Assembly: GCA_046706685.1 (NCBI GenBank)
Contig: JBJKPE010000159.1
Coordinates: forward strand, 1-17,666
Source of the DNA: JARRRD01 sp046706685
GTDB taxonomy: Bacteria > Nitrospirota > Thermodesulfovibrionia > Thermodesulfovibrionales > UBA6898
Length of the DNA: 17,666 nucleotides
Direction of reading: 5' to 3'
Made by a program: the position numbers and the translations under genes. The notes below the pieces were generated by a model. The model saw only the letters and a program-made list of their open reading frames with translations, made no database searches and was not told where the DNA came from. This document shows, piece by piece, positions 1 through 6,954 of this stretch. Position 1 is the first letter of the stretch, and every line of letters begins with the position of its first letter.

Positions 1-57
1 ACGGCTTCTGGCGAAACCATCTTCCAGAAGGCCTCTCAGGAATGCTAAACTCATACG

Positions 58-123
58 CATTTGGAATAGATTTTCTTGTGAGGCAACGAATTCCATTTCG
101 TGTAGATTTTTACGTGAGGCAAC
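58..123. repeat. Two-copy 30-base imperfect direct repeat, 36-base period
   Basis: Copy 1 is 58-87 and copy 2 is 94-123, separated by the six bases GAATTC. By eye they match at 24 of 30 positions. The shared blocks are CATTT, TAGATTTT and GTGAGGCAAC. An upstream register (about 21-51) shows only scattered matches, so there are two clear copies. Possible meanings are a pair of regulator sites, a remnant of a longer tandem array, or part of a dispersed repeat family. The sequence alone does not decide. Confidence 0.7.
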
Positions 124-149
124 AGGCAGGTACGACGACCCCTCTGCCT
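124..149. repeat. Small inverted repeat (AGGCAG / CTGCCT)
   Basis: A 6-base stem, AGGCAG at 124-129 and CTGCCT at 144-149, with a 14-base loop. It lies about 40 bases beyond the stop codon of the response regulator gene. Read on the minus strand it is not followed by a T-run, so it does not qualify as an ordinary intrinsic terminator. It could be a weak 3'-end structure or chance. Confidence 0.3.
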
Positions 150-187
150 CCATGCAAAGTCAGACTTACCTGATGTCCGGATAGTTA

Positions 188-823
188 TTATTCCACAAGT
201 TTGTTCTGTATCGCGTAATGGGTTAGGGCGGCGTTGTTTTTAAGACCCATCTTTTCAAGAATGCGGGAGCGGTAGGTGCTCACTGTCTTGACGCTCAGCG
301 CCAGTTCGTCAGCTATCTCTTTGATCATCTTCCCGGAAGCGATCATGCAGAACACCTGATACTCGCGGTCGGAGAGGTCTTCATGGGGTGGATTATGTTG
401 ATCTCCGCTTTCGAGGTTCAGCGCCAGTTTTTCCGCCAGAGTGGGGCTTATATATTTTCTCCCCTGAGATACCTTCCGGAGCGCCTGAACCAGTTCATCC
501 GGAGCACTCTCTTTTGTCATATATCCGGCGGCACCGGCCCGGAGCGCCCGCATGGCATATTGTTCTTCAGCATACATGCTCAATATCAGCACCGAAAGCC
601 CCGGTTTCTCGACCTTCAATTGTTTAAGGATATCCAGGCCATTCCTTCCGGGCATGGAAATGTCGAGCAAAACGACATCGTAATTGTTTTTCATGACCTT
701 ATCGATTACTTCCTGTCCGTTAGTGGCCTCACCTGAGACTACCATATCTCCGGTCTCGGCCAGAATCTGTTTGAGTCCCTCACGGACTATAGCGTGATCG
801 TCGGCAATCAGAATCCTTGTCAT
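188..823 (-). CDS. NarL/FixJ-family response regulator (REC + LuxR-type HTH)
   Basis: Predicted DNA-binding output of the two-component system encoded just upstream. Counting from the ATG at 823 (211 residues), an N-terminal receiver domain covers about 2-118. It has the acidic pair D8/D9, the phosphoacceptor D54 in VVLLDISMPG, and the conserved lysine K104 in GYMTKES. A LuxR/GerE helix-turn-helix covers about 150-206 (LSDREYQVFCMIASGK, then IADELALSVKTVSTY). Length and domain order are normal for the family. The reading frame can be extended to a TTG at 841. The ATG at 823 is preferred because the protein then begins MTRILIADDH like its relatives, with GGGAG upstream. It follows the kinase stop by 23 bases, so co-transcription and pairing with that kinase are likely. 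The promoter targets are unknown. It appears to be the last gene of the argH unit. Confidence 0.93.
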   Translation of the reverse strand: MTRILIADDHAIVREGLKQILAETGDMVVSGEATNGQEVIDKVMKNNYDVVLLDISMPGRNGLDILKQLKVEKPGLSVLILSMYAEEQYAMRALRAGAAGYMTKESAPDELVQALRKVSQGRKYISPTLAEKLALNLESGDQHNPPHEDLSDREYQVFCMIASGKMIKEIADELALSVKTVSTYRSRILEKMGLKNNAALTHYAIQNKLVE

Positions 824-846
824 TTTGGACTTTTCTCCCAACCCGT

Positions 847-3381
847 TTATCTTACACTGCGCCGATGGAACGTGTCATCCCGGTGTTTCGCGATCTTAGT
901 GTCTTTGTCTGGAAATGGAAAGGCCACCATAACCCTTGTACCTTCGTTCTTTGCGCCCTTTATCCGGATTTCTCCGCCCAGAAAGTGTGCCCGCTCCGTC
1001 ATACCCATCAGGCCTATGGATTCCGGACTCGAAATCTGCCTGTCAGTGATGCCCCGGCCGTCGTCCTTTACCTGAAGGAAGAGAGTCCCGGCCTTCCTTT
1101 CCAGAGTCACCGTCACCTTTGCCGCGTTGGCATGCCGTGCCACGTTTGTCAGCGTCTCCTGGAAGATGCGGAATATCGTGGTCGACATTTCCCTGTCAGG
1201 GGAGATGTCGGGCGGTGTTACCCGGAGCCTGCATTTTATGCCCGTCCTTTCCTGAAACTCCTTTATCTGCCATTCAAGCGCTGCTGCGAGACCCAGGACG
1301 TCCAAAAGACCCGGCCTCAGTTCGGAAGAGATTCTTTTTACCGTCTGGATGTTCATATCGATTAGCTTCGACATGTCCCCGGCCTTCTTACGCAGCGTTT
1401 CCTGGGGTGGGTCCATTCTCTTGATTATCCATGACAGATCCATCTTCAGCGCGGTGAGGGCCTGTCCCAGTTCATCGTGTATCTCGCGCGATATCCTCGT
1501 TCTCTCTTCCTCCCTGACGGACTGGGCATGCGCCAGCAGATTACGCAGCTGCTCCCTCGATCTCCTCAGCTCATCCTCAGCTTTTTTCCGCTCCGTTATG
1601 TCCTCTGCTATCCCGAGGATCATCTTCAAAAGGCCGTCCTTCGTCCGCTTGAATACCACATCCCTGCTGTAAAACCACCGCCATTCCCCCCCCTTGGTCC
1701 TCATCCTGTACTCATGCCCCTTAACGTCGCCGTCCTGCGCCAGAGAAACGCAGTCCCTGAACGCCAGGTAATCCTCAAAATCATCGGGATGGAGTACTTT
1801 CTCGTAGAATGCGCTGCCCATCTTTCGAACTTCGTCGGGCGAGTAGCCAAGAAGATCATCCACAAGGGGATTGACGTATACGATCTGGTCTTCGATTACG
1901 TCGTAGAGATAAAGGAGATTAGGGGTCGCATCGGTAATACGACGCACGAAGCGCTGACTTTCGATCAGGTCCTTCTCCATCTGTATTCGTCTCATGATTT
2001 CCGCACGGAGGTCCCTGTTCACCTTTCTCAGTTCTGCCGTTCGTTCCTTTACCAGAAAATCGAGGTGGTCCCGATGTTCCCTCAGTTCGTGTTCCATCTG
2101 CTTGCGGCCCGTAATATCCCTGACGATTTCGATACCGGCCACTATGACCCCGTTGCTGTCCTTTAATGGGGAAACGGTAATCTCGAGGTAGGCAGGTTTC
2201 CTGGACGTTGTGACGTACTTCTCCACCGTATGAACAGTGCCTTCCCTGAACGCAACCTCCATATGGCACCCTGCGCAGATTTTGTCCAGCTCCGCATAGG
2301 CATGGTAACAGTATTCTCCGATGTGATCTCCCAGCAGTTCTTTGTGTATCCGGTTCTGGTAGAGGATCTTAAAGTTATTGTTCTGTATGCTGATGCCGTC
2401 CCCCATCGCGGCAATAATGGCTTCGGACTTTGCCTTCTCCTCCTCCACCTTCGTTATAGCCGTCCATAGAGATTTTTCGGCTATTTTCCGGTCCGCGATC
2501 TCCTGTTCAAGCTTCTGATTGGTCCTTTTGAGTTCAGCGGTTCTCTCTTCAACCAGCCCTTCCAGGTTATTGCGGTGCTCCGACAACTCCTCTTCCTGCC
2601 GCTTCCGTTCGGTAATATCACGTATGATCCCCACCGCGTGCCATTGCTCCTTTACCCTTACCGAGGAGAGTGACACTTCAACCGGAAATTCCGTTCCGTC
2701 TTTCCTGAGGGAAAGCAATTCTATTGTGTTTCCCATCACAGGACCTTTGCCGCTCTTCAGGAACTTTGTCAAGCCCGATCTGAACGCCCGGCGATATTGC
2801 TCCGGGACGAGGAGGTCGACCAGTGGCCGTCCTAGTATGTCTTTTTCGTGATAACCGAATATTCTTACCGCTGCCGGATTCCAATAAGAAATTATGCCCC
2901 TGCCGTCCATCATCACAACCGCATCTGTTGCCGCTGCAGCGATTGCATGTATCTTTACTTCGCTCTCCCGGAGGGCTTCTTCGGCCCTCTTGCGCTTTCG
3001 CCGGATTTCAGCCTCCCTGAGTTCGCGTTCCACGGCCGGGGCGAGTCTCGAAAGGTTTCCCTTGATGATGTAGTCCTGTGCCCCCGACCTCATCGCCTCT
3101 ACAGCTATGTCCTCACCGATCTTTCCGGAAACGATGATGAAGGGAACCTCAAGTCCGGTTTCTTTAAGCAACTGGAGGGCCTGAAGGCCTCCGAAGCGGG
3201 GCATGATGTAATCGGAGATCAGAATGTCCCACCTGCTGCCTGTAAGCGCGGCCTTCATGGCGTCGGCTGTTTCGACGCGTTCATAGACGGGCTCGTAGCC
3301 TCCACTTTTCAGCGCGCGAATAAGGAGAAGAACGTCATCCTCAGAATCCTCTATGATCAATAAGCGAAGAGGCTTTTTCAT
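847..3381 (-). CDS. Cytoplasmic sensor histidine kinase, REC-PAS-PAS-PAS-HisKA_3-HATPase
   Basis: Predicted to autophosphorylate on His and pass phosphate to the NarL-type regulator downstream. No membrane segment is visible, so it should be cytosolic. Residues here are numbered from the upstream TTG at 3387 (846 residues); subtract 2 for the ATG at 3381. Receiver domain about 7-120: acidic residues E13/D14, phosphoacceptor D59 in ILISDYIMP, K109. PAS domains lie at about 140-262, 318-428 and 478-602, with helical linkers rich in Glu, Arg and Lys (270-315, 430-475). The HisKA_3 phosphoacceptor is H637 in SREIHDELGQ. The ATPase has N748 (N box), DDGRG at 775-779, and GLMGMTERA. The second PAS carries C360, C371, C374 and H375, including a CAGCH string. 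The start is uncertain: TTG at 3387 has AAGG seven bases upstream, while ATG at 3381 gives the usual MKKPLRLLIIEDS beginning. It lies 15 bases after the lipoprotein stop. Confidence 0.93.
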   Translation of the reverse strand: MKKPLRLLIIEDSEDDVLLLIRALKSGGYEPVYERVETADAMKAALTGSRWDILISDYIMPRFGGLQALQLLKETGLEVPFIIVSGKIGEDIAVEAMRSGAQDYIIKGNLSRLAPAVERELREAEIRRKRKRAEEALRESEVKIHAIAAAATDAVVMMDGRGIISYWNPAAVRIFGYHEKDILGRPLVDLLVPEQYRRAFRSGLTKFLKSGKGPVMGNTIELLSLRKDGTEFPVEVSLSSVRVKEQWHAVGIIRDITERKRQEEELSEHRNNLEGLVEERTAELKRTNQKLEQEIADRKIAEKSLWTAITKVEEEKAKSEAIIAAMGDGISIQNNNFKILYQNRIHKELLGDHIGEYCYHAYAELDKICAGCHMEVAFREGTVHTVEKYVTTSRKPAYLEITVSPLKDSNGVIVAGIEIVRDITGRKQMEHELREHRDHLDFLVKERTAELRKVNRDLRAEIMRRIQMEKDLIESQRFVRRITDATPNLLYLYDVIEDQIVYVNPLVDDLLGYSPDEVRKMGSAFYEKVLHPDDFEDYLAFRDCVSLAQDGDVKGHEYRMRTKGGEWRWFYSRDVVFKRTKDGLLKMILGIAEDITERKKAEDELRRSREQLRNLLAHAQSVREEERTRISREIHDELGQALTALKMDLSWIIKRMDPPQETLRKKAGDMSKLIDMNIQTVKRISSELRPGLLDVLGLAAALEWQIKEFQERTGIKCRLRVTPPDISPDREMSTTIFRIFQETLTNVARHANAAKVTVTLERKAGTLFLQVKDDGRGITDRQISSPESIGLMGMTERAHFLGGEIRIKGAKNEGTRVMVAFPFPDKDTKIAKHRDDTFHRRSVR

Positions 3382-3396
3382 AACCAAGATTGTGCC

Positions 3397-4377
3397 TTAT
3401 TGTAAATCATTTCTCCCCCAAAAAACCCCTTTTACTTCGGCGGCCGGCCCCTCTCTGGAAGGTCCGACGGCGTTCACTCTGTAGTCTCTCTCCGTTAAAG
3501 ATTTATCGGGATCAAGGAATGTCGGGACCTGAGTTTCTCCGATCAATACGTAGTCATGGCCGTCTGTCCTTCTGTACACCCTGTAGCCCCTGATCCATCG
3601 CTCAGAGGGCTCTTTCCAGTAAAGGATAACCCTGTCGGGAGCCGCGAAATAGCCGAGGTCCCGCGGCGCGGGCGGCACGAGATCGAACGGGTTTATGGCG
3701 ATTTCCGGCGACATGGGGCCTTCGTCTCCAGTCGTACGGTTCCTTAAGCTTCTGACAGCGTAATAGACCGGCCTGTCGACATAGAAGACATCTCTGAAGG
3801 AATTTTCTGACAGAGGAGCCGTGTTACAGGGCTGCTCGCCCTGCATGTCCTTCTGAAAACTTCTGTAAACGTTGTAAAGTATATCGACCCCCTCGCTTTG
3901 CCATGAAAGTACGACAGCGTCGTCTGCTATCTTAAATGAGAGATGTGCCGGGGGAGGAGGGGGGGGCAGGGGCGTAAAGGTCACTGCATTCGAGTCCCTG
4001 CTTATGATGCCGGAAAGGCTTTGGGCCGCTATCTTATAAGTGTAGGATGTGCCCGGGTTGAATCCGGTGTCCTTGAAGGACCGTTTTTCCTTCGATACCG
4101 TTATCCTCTGAAGGCCTTTGCCGGATGATTTGAGTATCGTAAAACCTGAGATTAGTGCTGTCTTGTCCCCGGGAAAACTCCAGGACAGAATAATCCTGCT
4201 TTCTCTATGGACGGCTCCGAGAAGAACCGGGGCCGGGGGTTTTTCATAAGCTGCCAGTGTGGGCGCCGACTTCTTGCCGCAGGAAACAGTCAACGATGTA
4301 AGAATAAGGAGCAGGAGAGCGAGCAATGACAATGCTCGTCGTGGAATTTGTACGGAATGATCGGTATATGGTGCCAT
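3397..4377 (-). CDS. Probable lipoprotein with three fibronectin type III domains
   Basis: Specific function unknown. Numbering here is from ATG 4377 (326 residues). Two arginines near residue 13 precede a hydrophobic stretch (ALSLLALLLLILTSL) and a cysteine in LTVSCGKK. This is an acceptable though not canonical lipobox (Thr at -3), so export and lipidation are inferred. Three FN3-like beta-sandwich units follow, at about 50-138, 145-232 and 238-322. Each has a typical core such as IILSW...TSYTYKIAA, VVLSW...YYAVRSL and VILYW...YRVNAVG. The first two are joined by a proline run (PLPPPPPP) encoded by an unbroken tract of eight C. FN3 repeats usually mediate binding rather than catalysis. The ATG abuts the argH stop (TAG GA ATG). 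The frame also extends to a TTG at 4401 inside argH. In many Gram-negative bacteria a small lipoprotein gene sits just after argH; this one is far larger than those. Confidence 0.8.
   Translation of the reverse strand: MAPYTDHSVQIPRRALSLLALLLLILTSLTVSCGKKSAPTLAAYEKPPAPVLLGAVHRESRIILSWSFPGDKTALISGFTILKSSGKGLQRITVSKEKRSFKDTGFNPGTSYTYKIAAQSLSGIISRDSNAVTFTPLPPPPPPAHLSFKIADDAVVLSWQSEGVDILYNVYRSFQKDMQGEQPCNTAPLSENSFRDVFYVDRPVYYAVRSLRNRTTGDEGPMSPEIAINPFDLVPPAPRDLGYFAAPDRVILYWKEPSERWIRGYRVYRRTDGHDYVLIGETQVPTFLDPDKSLTERDYRVNAVGPSREGPAAEVKGVFWGRNDLQ
3959..3966 (-). repeat. C8 homopolymer tract inside the FN3 lipoprotein gene
   Basis: Eight consecutive G on the plus strand (C on the coding strand) within a longer G-rich stretch at about 3949-3974. 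It encodes the proline linker between FN3 units 1 and 2. Runs of this length can slip during replication. Gain or loss of one base here would truncate the protein after its first FN3 unit. The frame is intact in this sequence. Confidence 0.8.
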
Positions 4378-4379
4378 TC

Positions 4380-5753
4380 CTATTTGAGAAGTTTCCTGCA
4401 AAGCTTGATCTGTTTCTTTACTTCGGAGGGCGATGTGCCGCCATAAGAGGAATGCCCCTTAACCGATTCGCGAGGGTCGAGCACCCTGAAGATGTCCTTT
4501 TCGATAAGAACTGAAAAAGATTGCAACTCCGCAAGTTTCATGGACTGGAGGTCCTTCTTTGAGTCGATACAAAAGCGCACGATATTGCCGGTGACCTCAT
4601 GTGCCTCCCTGAAGGGAACGCCTTTTTGTACAAGATATTCGGCGATGTCGGTTGCAGTGGAATATCCCTCTCCAGCTGTCGAGGCCATTCTTGCCGTGTT
4701 GAACCTTATCTCGGGAAGCATTTCCTTCATCACCGTGAGACAGCCCTTCAGCGTGTCCACAGTGTCGAAGACCGGGAGTTTATCTTCCTGCATATCACGG
4801 TTGTAGGAGAGTGGAAGTCCTTTCATCAGTGTGAGAAGGGCAATCAGGTTGCCATAAATCCTGCCGGTTTTCCCCCTGACCAGCTCCGCCACATCGGGGT
4901 TTTTCTTCTGGGGCATAATGCTCGACCCGGTAGTAAAACTGTCCGAAATGTCGATCATGCCGAATTCCCCTGTGGACCAGAGTACAAGTTCTTCGGCCAT
5001 CCGCGACAGGTGCATGACGGTTATCGATGAGCACGAAGTGAACTCGATGGCGAAATCCCTGTCGGATACCGCATCCATGCTGTTACCGGATATCTTTTTG
5101 AATCCGAGTTCTTTTGCCACAAAGAACCTGTCCGTCGGAAGGGTGGTCCCCGAGAGCGCACAGGAGCCCAGAGGCAGGACGTCAATGCGGGACAGGGCGT
5201 CATCAAAGCGCTCTCTGTCTCTCTGGAACATCTCCACGTACGCCAGGAGGTGATGAGAAAGGAGCACCGGCTGCGCCCTCTGCAGATGCGTATACCCGGG
5301 CATGATGGTATCGATATTAGATTCGGCCAGGACCAGAAGGGTTTTCTGGAGTTCTTTGATCAGGCGAAGGATCTCTGCTGTCTCTTCCTTTAGATACAGC
5401 CTCAGGTCAAGAGATACCTGGTCGTTCCTCGAACGGGCCGTATGAAGCCTCTTCCCCGCGGGGCCGATTTTTTTTGCCAGGGCGGCTTCTATGTTCATGT
5501 GGACGTCTTCCAGTGCGCCGCTGAATCTGAATTTGCCTGACTCTATCTCGGAAGCGATTTCCTTAAGTCCCAGCACAATCGCATCGGCGTCGGCGGCAGG
5601 AATAATTCCCTGCTTCCCGAGCATTTTTGCATGGGCTATGCTGCCCCGGATATCATGCTCCCAGAGCCTCTTATCAAAGGAAACGGATTCCGTAAAACGT
5701 TCTACCGTCCCTGATGTTTTCTGTTTAAACCTGCCTGCCCACGGTTTCTTCAT
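4380..5753 (-). CDS. argH: Argininosuccinate lyase
   Basis: Cytoplasmic enzyme of the last step of arginine synthesis: argininosuccinate -> arginine + fumarate. At 457 residues it has the normal length for the fumarase/aspartase superfamily. Motifs seen in order are HTARSRNDQ (104-112), GYTHLQRAQP (153-162, containing the conserved H156), and the superfamily signature GSSIMPQKKNP (276-286). The signature includes the flexible-loop serine pair S277/S278 and K283/N285. It begins MKKPWAGRF, typical of the family. The ATG at 5753 has GGAGG nine bases upstream, so the start is well supported. A sigma-70-type promoter lies about 80-115 bases before it. It is the first gene of a probable four-gene unit with the lipoprotein, kinase and regulator. 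No argG or other arginine gene is in the window, so the rest of the pathway is elsewhere. No ARG-box operator was recognised. Confidence 0.98.
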   Translation of the reverse strand: MKKPWAGRFKQKTSGTVERFTESVSFDKRLWEHDIRGSIAHAKMLGKQGIIPAADADAIVLGLKEIASEIESGKFRFSGALEDVHMNIEAALAKKIGPAGKRLHTARSRNDQVSLDLRLYLKEETAEILRLIKELQKTLLVLAESNIDTIMPGYTHLQRAQPVLLSHHLLAYVEMFQRDRERFDDALSRIDVLPLGSCALSGTTLPTDRFFVAKELGFKKISGNSMDAVSDRDFAIEFTSCSSITVMHLSRMAEELVLWSTGEFGMIDISDSFTTGSSIMPQKKNPDVAELVRGKTGRIYGNLIALLTLMKGLPLSYNRDMQEDKLPVFDTVDTLKGCLTVMKEMLPEIRFNTARMASTAGEGYSTATDIAEYLVQKGVPFREAHEVTGNIVRFCIDSKKDLQSMKLAELQSFSVLIEKDIFRVLDPRESVKGHSSYGGTSPSEVKKQIKLCRKLLK

Positions 5754-5839
5754 CCCGATACGCCTCCGGTATGTTGACTTGTAACAAATTGCGCTCCATC
5801 GAAGATATCCGATATTAAAACTTAAATTATTTGTAAACT

Positions 5840-5868
5840 AACATAAAAGTTTAAATGTTGCCTGTCAA
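5840..5868 (-). promoter_or_regulatory. Sigma-70-type promoter for the argH operon
   Basis: Read on the minus strand: -35 TTGACA (5868-5863, perfect), 17-base spacer, -10 TATGTT (5845-5840, four of six). The predicted start near 5833 leaves a leader of about 80 bases before the argH ATG, which has GGAGG. The surrounding DNA is distinctly AT-rich. Its -35 box shares a base with the -35 of a candidate promoter on the other strand. Confidence 0.65.
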
Positions 5869-5886
5869 GGAATTTGTTTTTATTAT
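5858..5886 (+). promoter_or_regulatory. Candidate sigma-70-type promoter for the moxR cassette
   Basis: Plus strand: -35 TTGCCT (5858-5863, four of six), 17-base spacer, -10 TATTAT (5881-5886, five of six). This predicts a start near 5893 and a leader of about 125-140 bases. It abuts the argH -35 box on the other strand, so the two promoters could compete. A second, weaker possibility is the extended -10 at 5930-5938. Confidence 0.4.
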
Positions 5887-5917
5887 AAAGAACTAACCTT
5901 ATTTGTTGCATAATAAA

Positions 5918-5938
5918 GAGAAGTTCTCATGATGTAAT
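5918..5938 (+). promoter_or_regulatory. Extended -10-like element with adjacent short palindrome
   Basis: TG-A-TGTAAT at 5930-5938 fits an extended -10 box (five of six in the hexamer), but no good -35 stands 17 bases before it. Immediately upstream, GAGAAGTTCTC (5918-5928) is a perfect 5-1-5 inverted repeat. If the -10 is used, this palindrome lies where a repressor or activator would touch RNA polymerase. Both elements are short enough to arise by chance. Confidence 0.25.
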
Positions 5939-5998
5939 ATGGAGGGCGGCAAGAACGGATGAGATTACAACCTGAAGCATCCTTTCCGGAGTGAATTT

Positions 5999-6037
5999 AT
6001 GCAATTGCGGTCTGGACGATGGGAATCGATAAGATGA
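5999..6037 (+). CDS. Possible 12-codon upstream ORF coupled to moxR
   Basis: ATG at 5999 has GGAG seven bases upstream, the best ribosome site in this leader. It encodes MQLRSGRWESIR and stops at TGA 6035-6037. That stop overlaps the in-frame ATG at 6034 of the MoxR gene as ATGA, the usual arrangement for coupled translation. The conventional MoxR ATG at 6019 lies inside this mini-ORF and has only a weak ribosome site. The peptide resembles nothing known to me. It may serve only to deliver ribosomes to MoxR. It could also be chance. Confidence 0.35.
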   Translation: MQLRSGRWESIR

Positions 6038-6954
6038 TTGAGTCTTTGAGGCAGCTTCAGTCGAGGATGGATTCTGTTATCAAGGGGAAGACCGCCGCCG
6101 TCAAGATGGCGATAGTGACACTAATCGGCAGGGGGAACCTTCTCATAGAAGACGTGCCAGGGGTGGGGAAGACCACTCTCGCCTTCGCCCTGGCGAGGGC
6201 CACAGACTGCTCTTTCCAGAGGATACAGTTCACAAGTGACCTCCTTCCCACCGATATCCTGGGAATCAGTATCTTCAACCAGGAGAAGCGGGAATTTGAA
6301 TTCAAACCCGGTCCCGTTTTTTCCAATATCGTGCTTGCTGACGAGATAAACCGCACGAATCCGAAGACCCAGTCTGCGCTGCTTGAGGCGATGAACGAAA
6401 AAAGGGTGACCGTGGAGCGTAAGACCTTCAGGCTGCCGGACCCCTTTATGGTGGTTGCCACCCAGAATCCCGCGGAATACCACGGTACGTTTCCTCTCCC
6501 GGAGAGTCAGCTGGACCGCTTCATGATGCATATCAAGCTGGGATATCCAGCCCCGGAATTTGAAAAGAAAGCCCTCCTCGACCGGCCGAGCTTCCAGCTC
6601 CTCGAAGGAATGGAGCCGGTAATTTCAAGGCATGAGATCCTCGCAATGCAGGAAGAGGCCGGACGTGTGGCGGTCGATGAGAGCCTCATCGACTATCTGA
6701 TGAATATTGTCGCCGGCACGCGGAGGCATGAAAAGATACGCCTCGGCGTGAGCACGCGGGGCGCTCAGTTTTTCCTCCAGGCAATAAGGGCGCATGCCTT
6801 CTATGAGGGCAGGGATTATGTGCTTCCCGACGACATTAAAGAACTTGCCCCCCTCGTCCTGGGGCACAGGCTCATACTGAAGACGAAGAACTTTATCTCG
6901 GACGCCGAGCAGATCATCGGCGAAATAGTGGAAAGAATTCCAGTTCCGGTGTGA
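6019..6954 (+). CDS. MoxR-family AAA+ ATPase
   Basis: Cytoplasmic ATPase of the MoxR/RavA class, generally thought to act as a chaperone that matures or activates partner complexes. Residues are from ATG 6019 (311 aa). The Walker A motif is at 45-53 (DVPGVGKTT), with K51. Walker B is at 104-112 (IVLADEINR), with D108/E109. The sensor 1 asparagine N150 is in VATQNP, the arginine-finger region LPESQLDRF is at 160-168, and a sensor 2 segment is in GVSTRGAQFF. Length is normal. The ATG at 6034 (GGGA nine bases upstream, and an ATGA overlap with the upstream mini-ORF) is an equally good start and would give MIESLRQLQS. The stop TGA overlaps the GTG of the DUF58 gene. Neighbours DUF58 and a TgpA-like transglutaminase form the standard cassette of this family. 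The substrate is unknown. Confidence 0.95.
   Translation: MGIDKMIESLRQLQSRMDSVIKGKTAAVKMAIVTLIGRGNLLIEDVPGVGKTTLAFALARATDCSFQRIQFTSDLLPTDILGISIFNQEKREFEFKPGPVFSNIVLADEINRTNPKTQSALLEAMNEKRVTVERKTFRLPDPFMVVATQNPAEYHGTFPLPESQLDRFMMHIKLGYPAPEFEKKALLDRPSFQLLEGMEPVISRHEILAMQEEAGRVAVDESLIDYLMNIVAGTRRHEKIRLGVSTRGAQFFLQAIRAHAFYEGRDYVLPDDIKELAPLVLGHRLILKTKNFISDAEQIIGEIVERIPVPV

Larger units (their letters stand above)
1..187. other. Non-coding left edge downstream of the response regulator
   Basis: No gene is supported here. Frames 2 and 3 of the plus strand stay open from the window edge to about 175 and 170. They lack a start with a ribosome site and a recognisable protein. Because a 36-base repeat unit is a multiple of three, it keeps whichever frame it falls in open. 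Frame 1 reads a short possible C-terminal tail ending in TAA at 46-48, too short to judge. The stretch does contain two imperfect direct repeats and a small hairpin, listed separately. No T-run-type terminator was found behind the response regulator gene. Confidence 0.5.

Noticed and set aside
58..123. CRISPR array remnant
   Set aside because: Only two copies, six-base gap between them, and many mismatches; CRISPR spacers are about 30 bases and repeats nearly identical.
124..149. Intrinsic terminator after the response regulator gene
   Set aside because: Six-base stem with a 14-base loop and no T-run on the transcribed strand.
2..175. Plus-strand frames 2 and 3 open through the left edge
   Set aside because: Both stay open partly because a 36-base repeat preserves the frame. 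The differences between repeat copies do not favour synonymous positions, and there is no start signal.
1477..2166. Plus-strand open frame of 229 codons opposite the sensor kinase
   Set aside because: Antisense shadow of well-defined PAS domains; no ribosome site or family resemblance.
2253..2316. Cytochrome c identity for the CAGCH motif
   Set aside because: The protein is a cytosolic kinase without export signal, and there is a single motif within a PAS fold.
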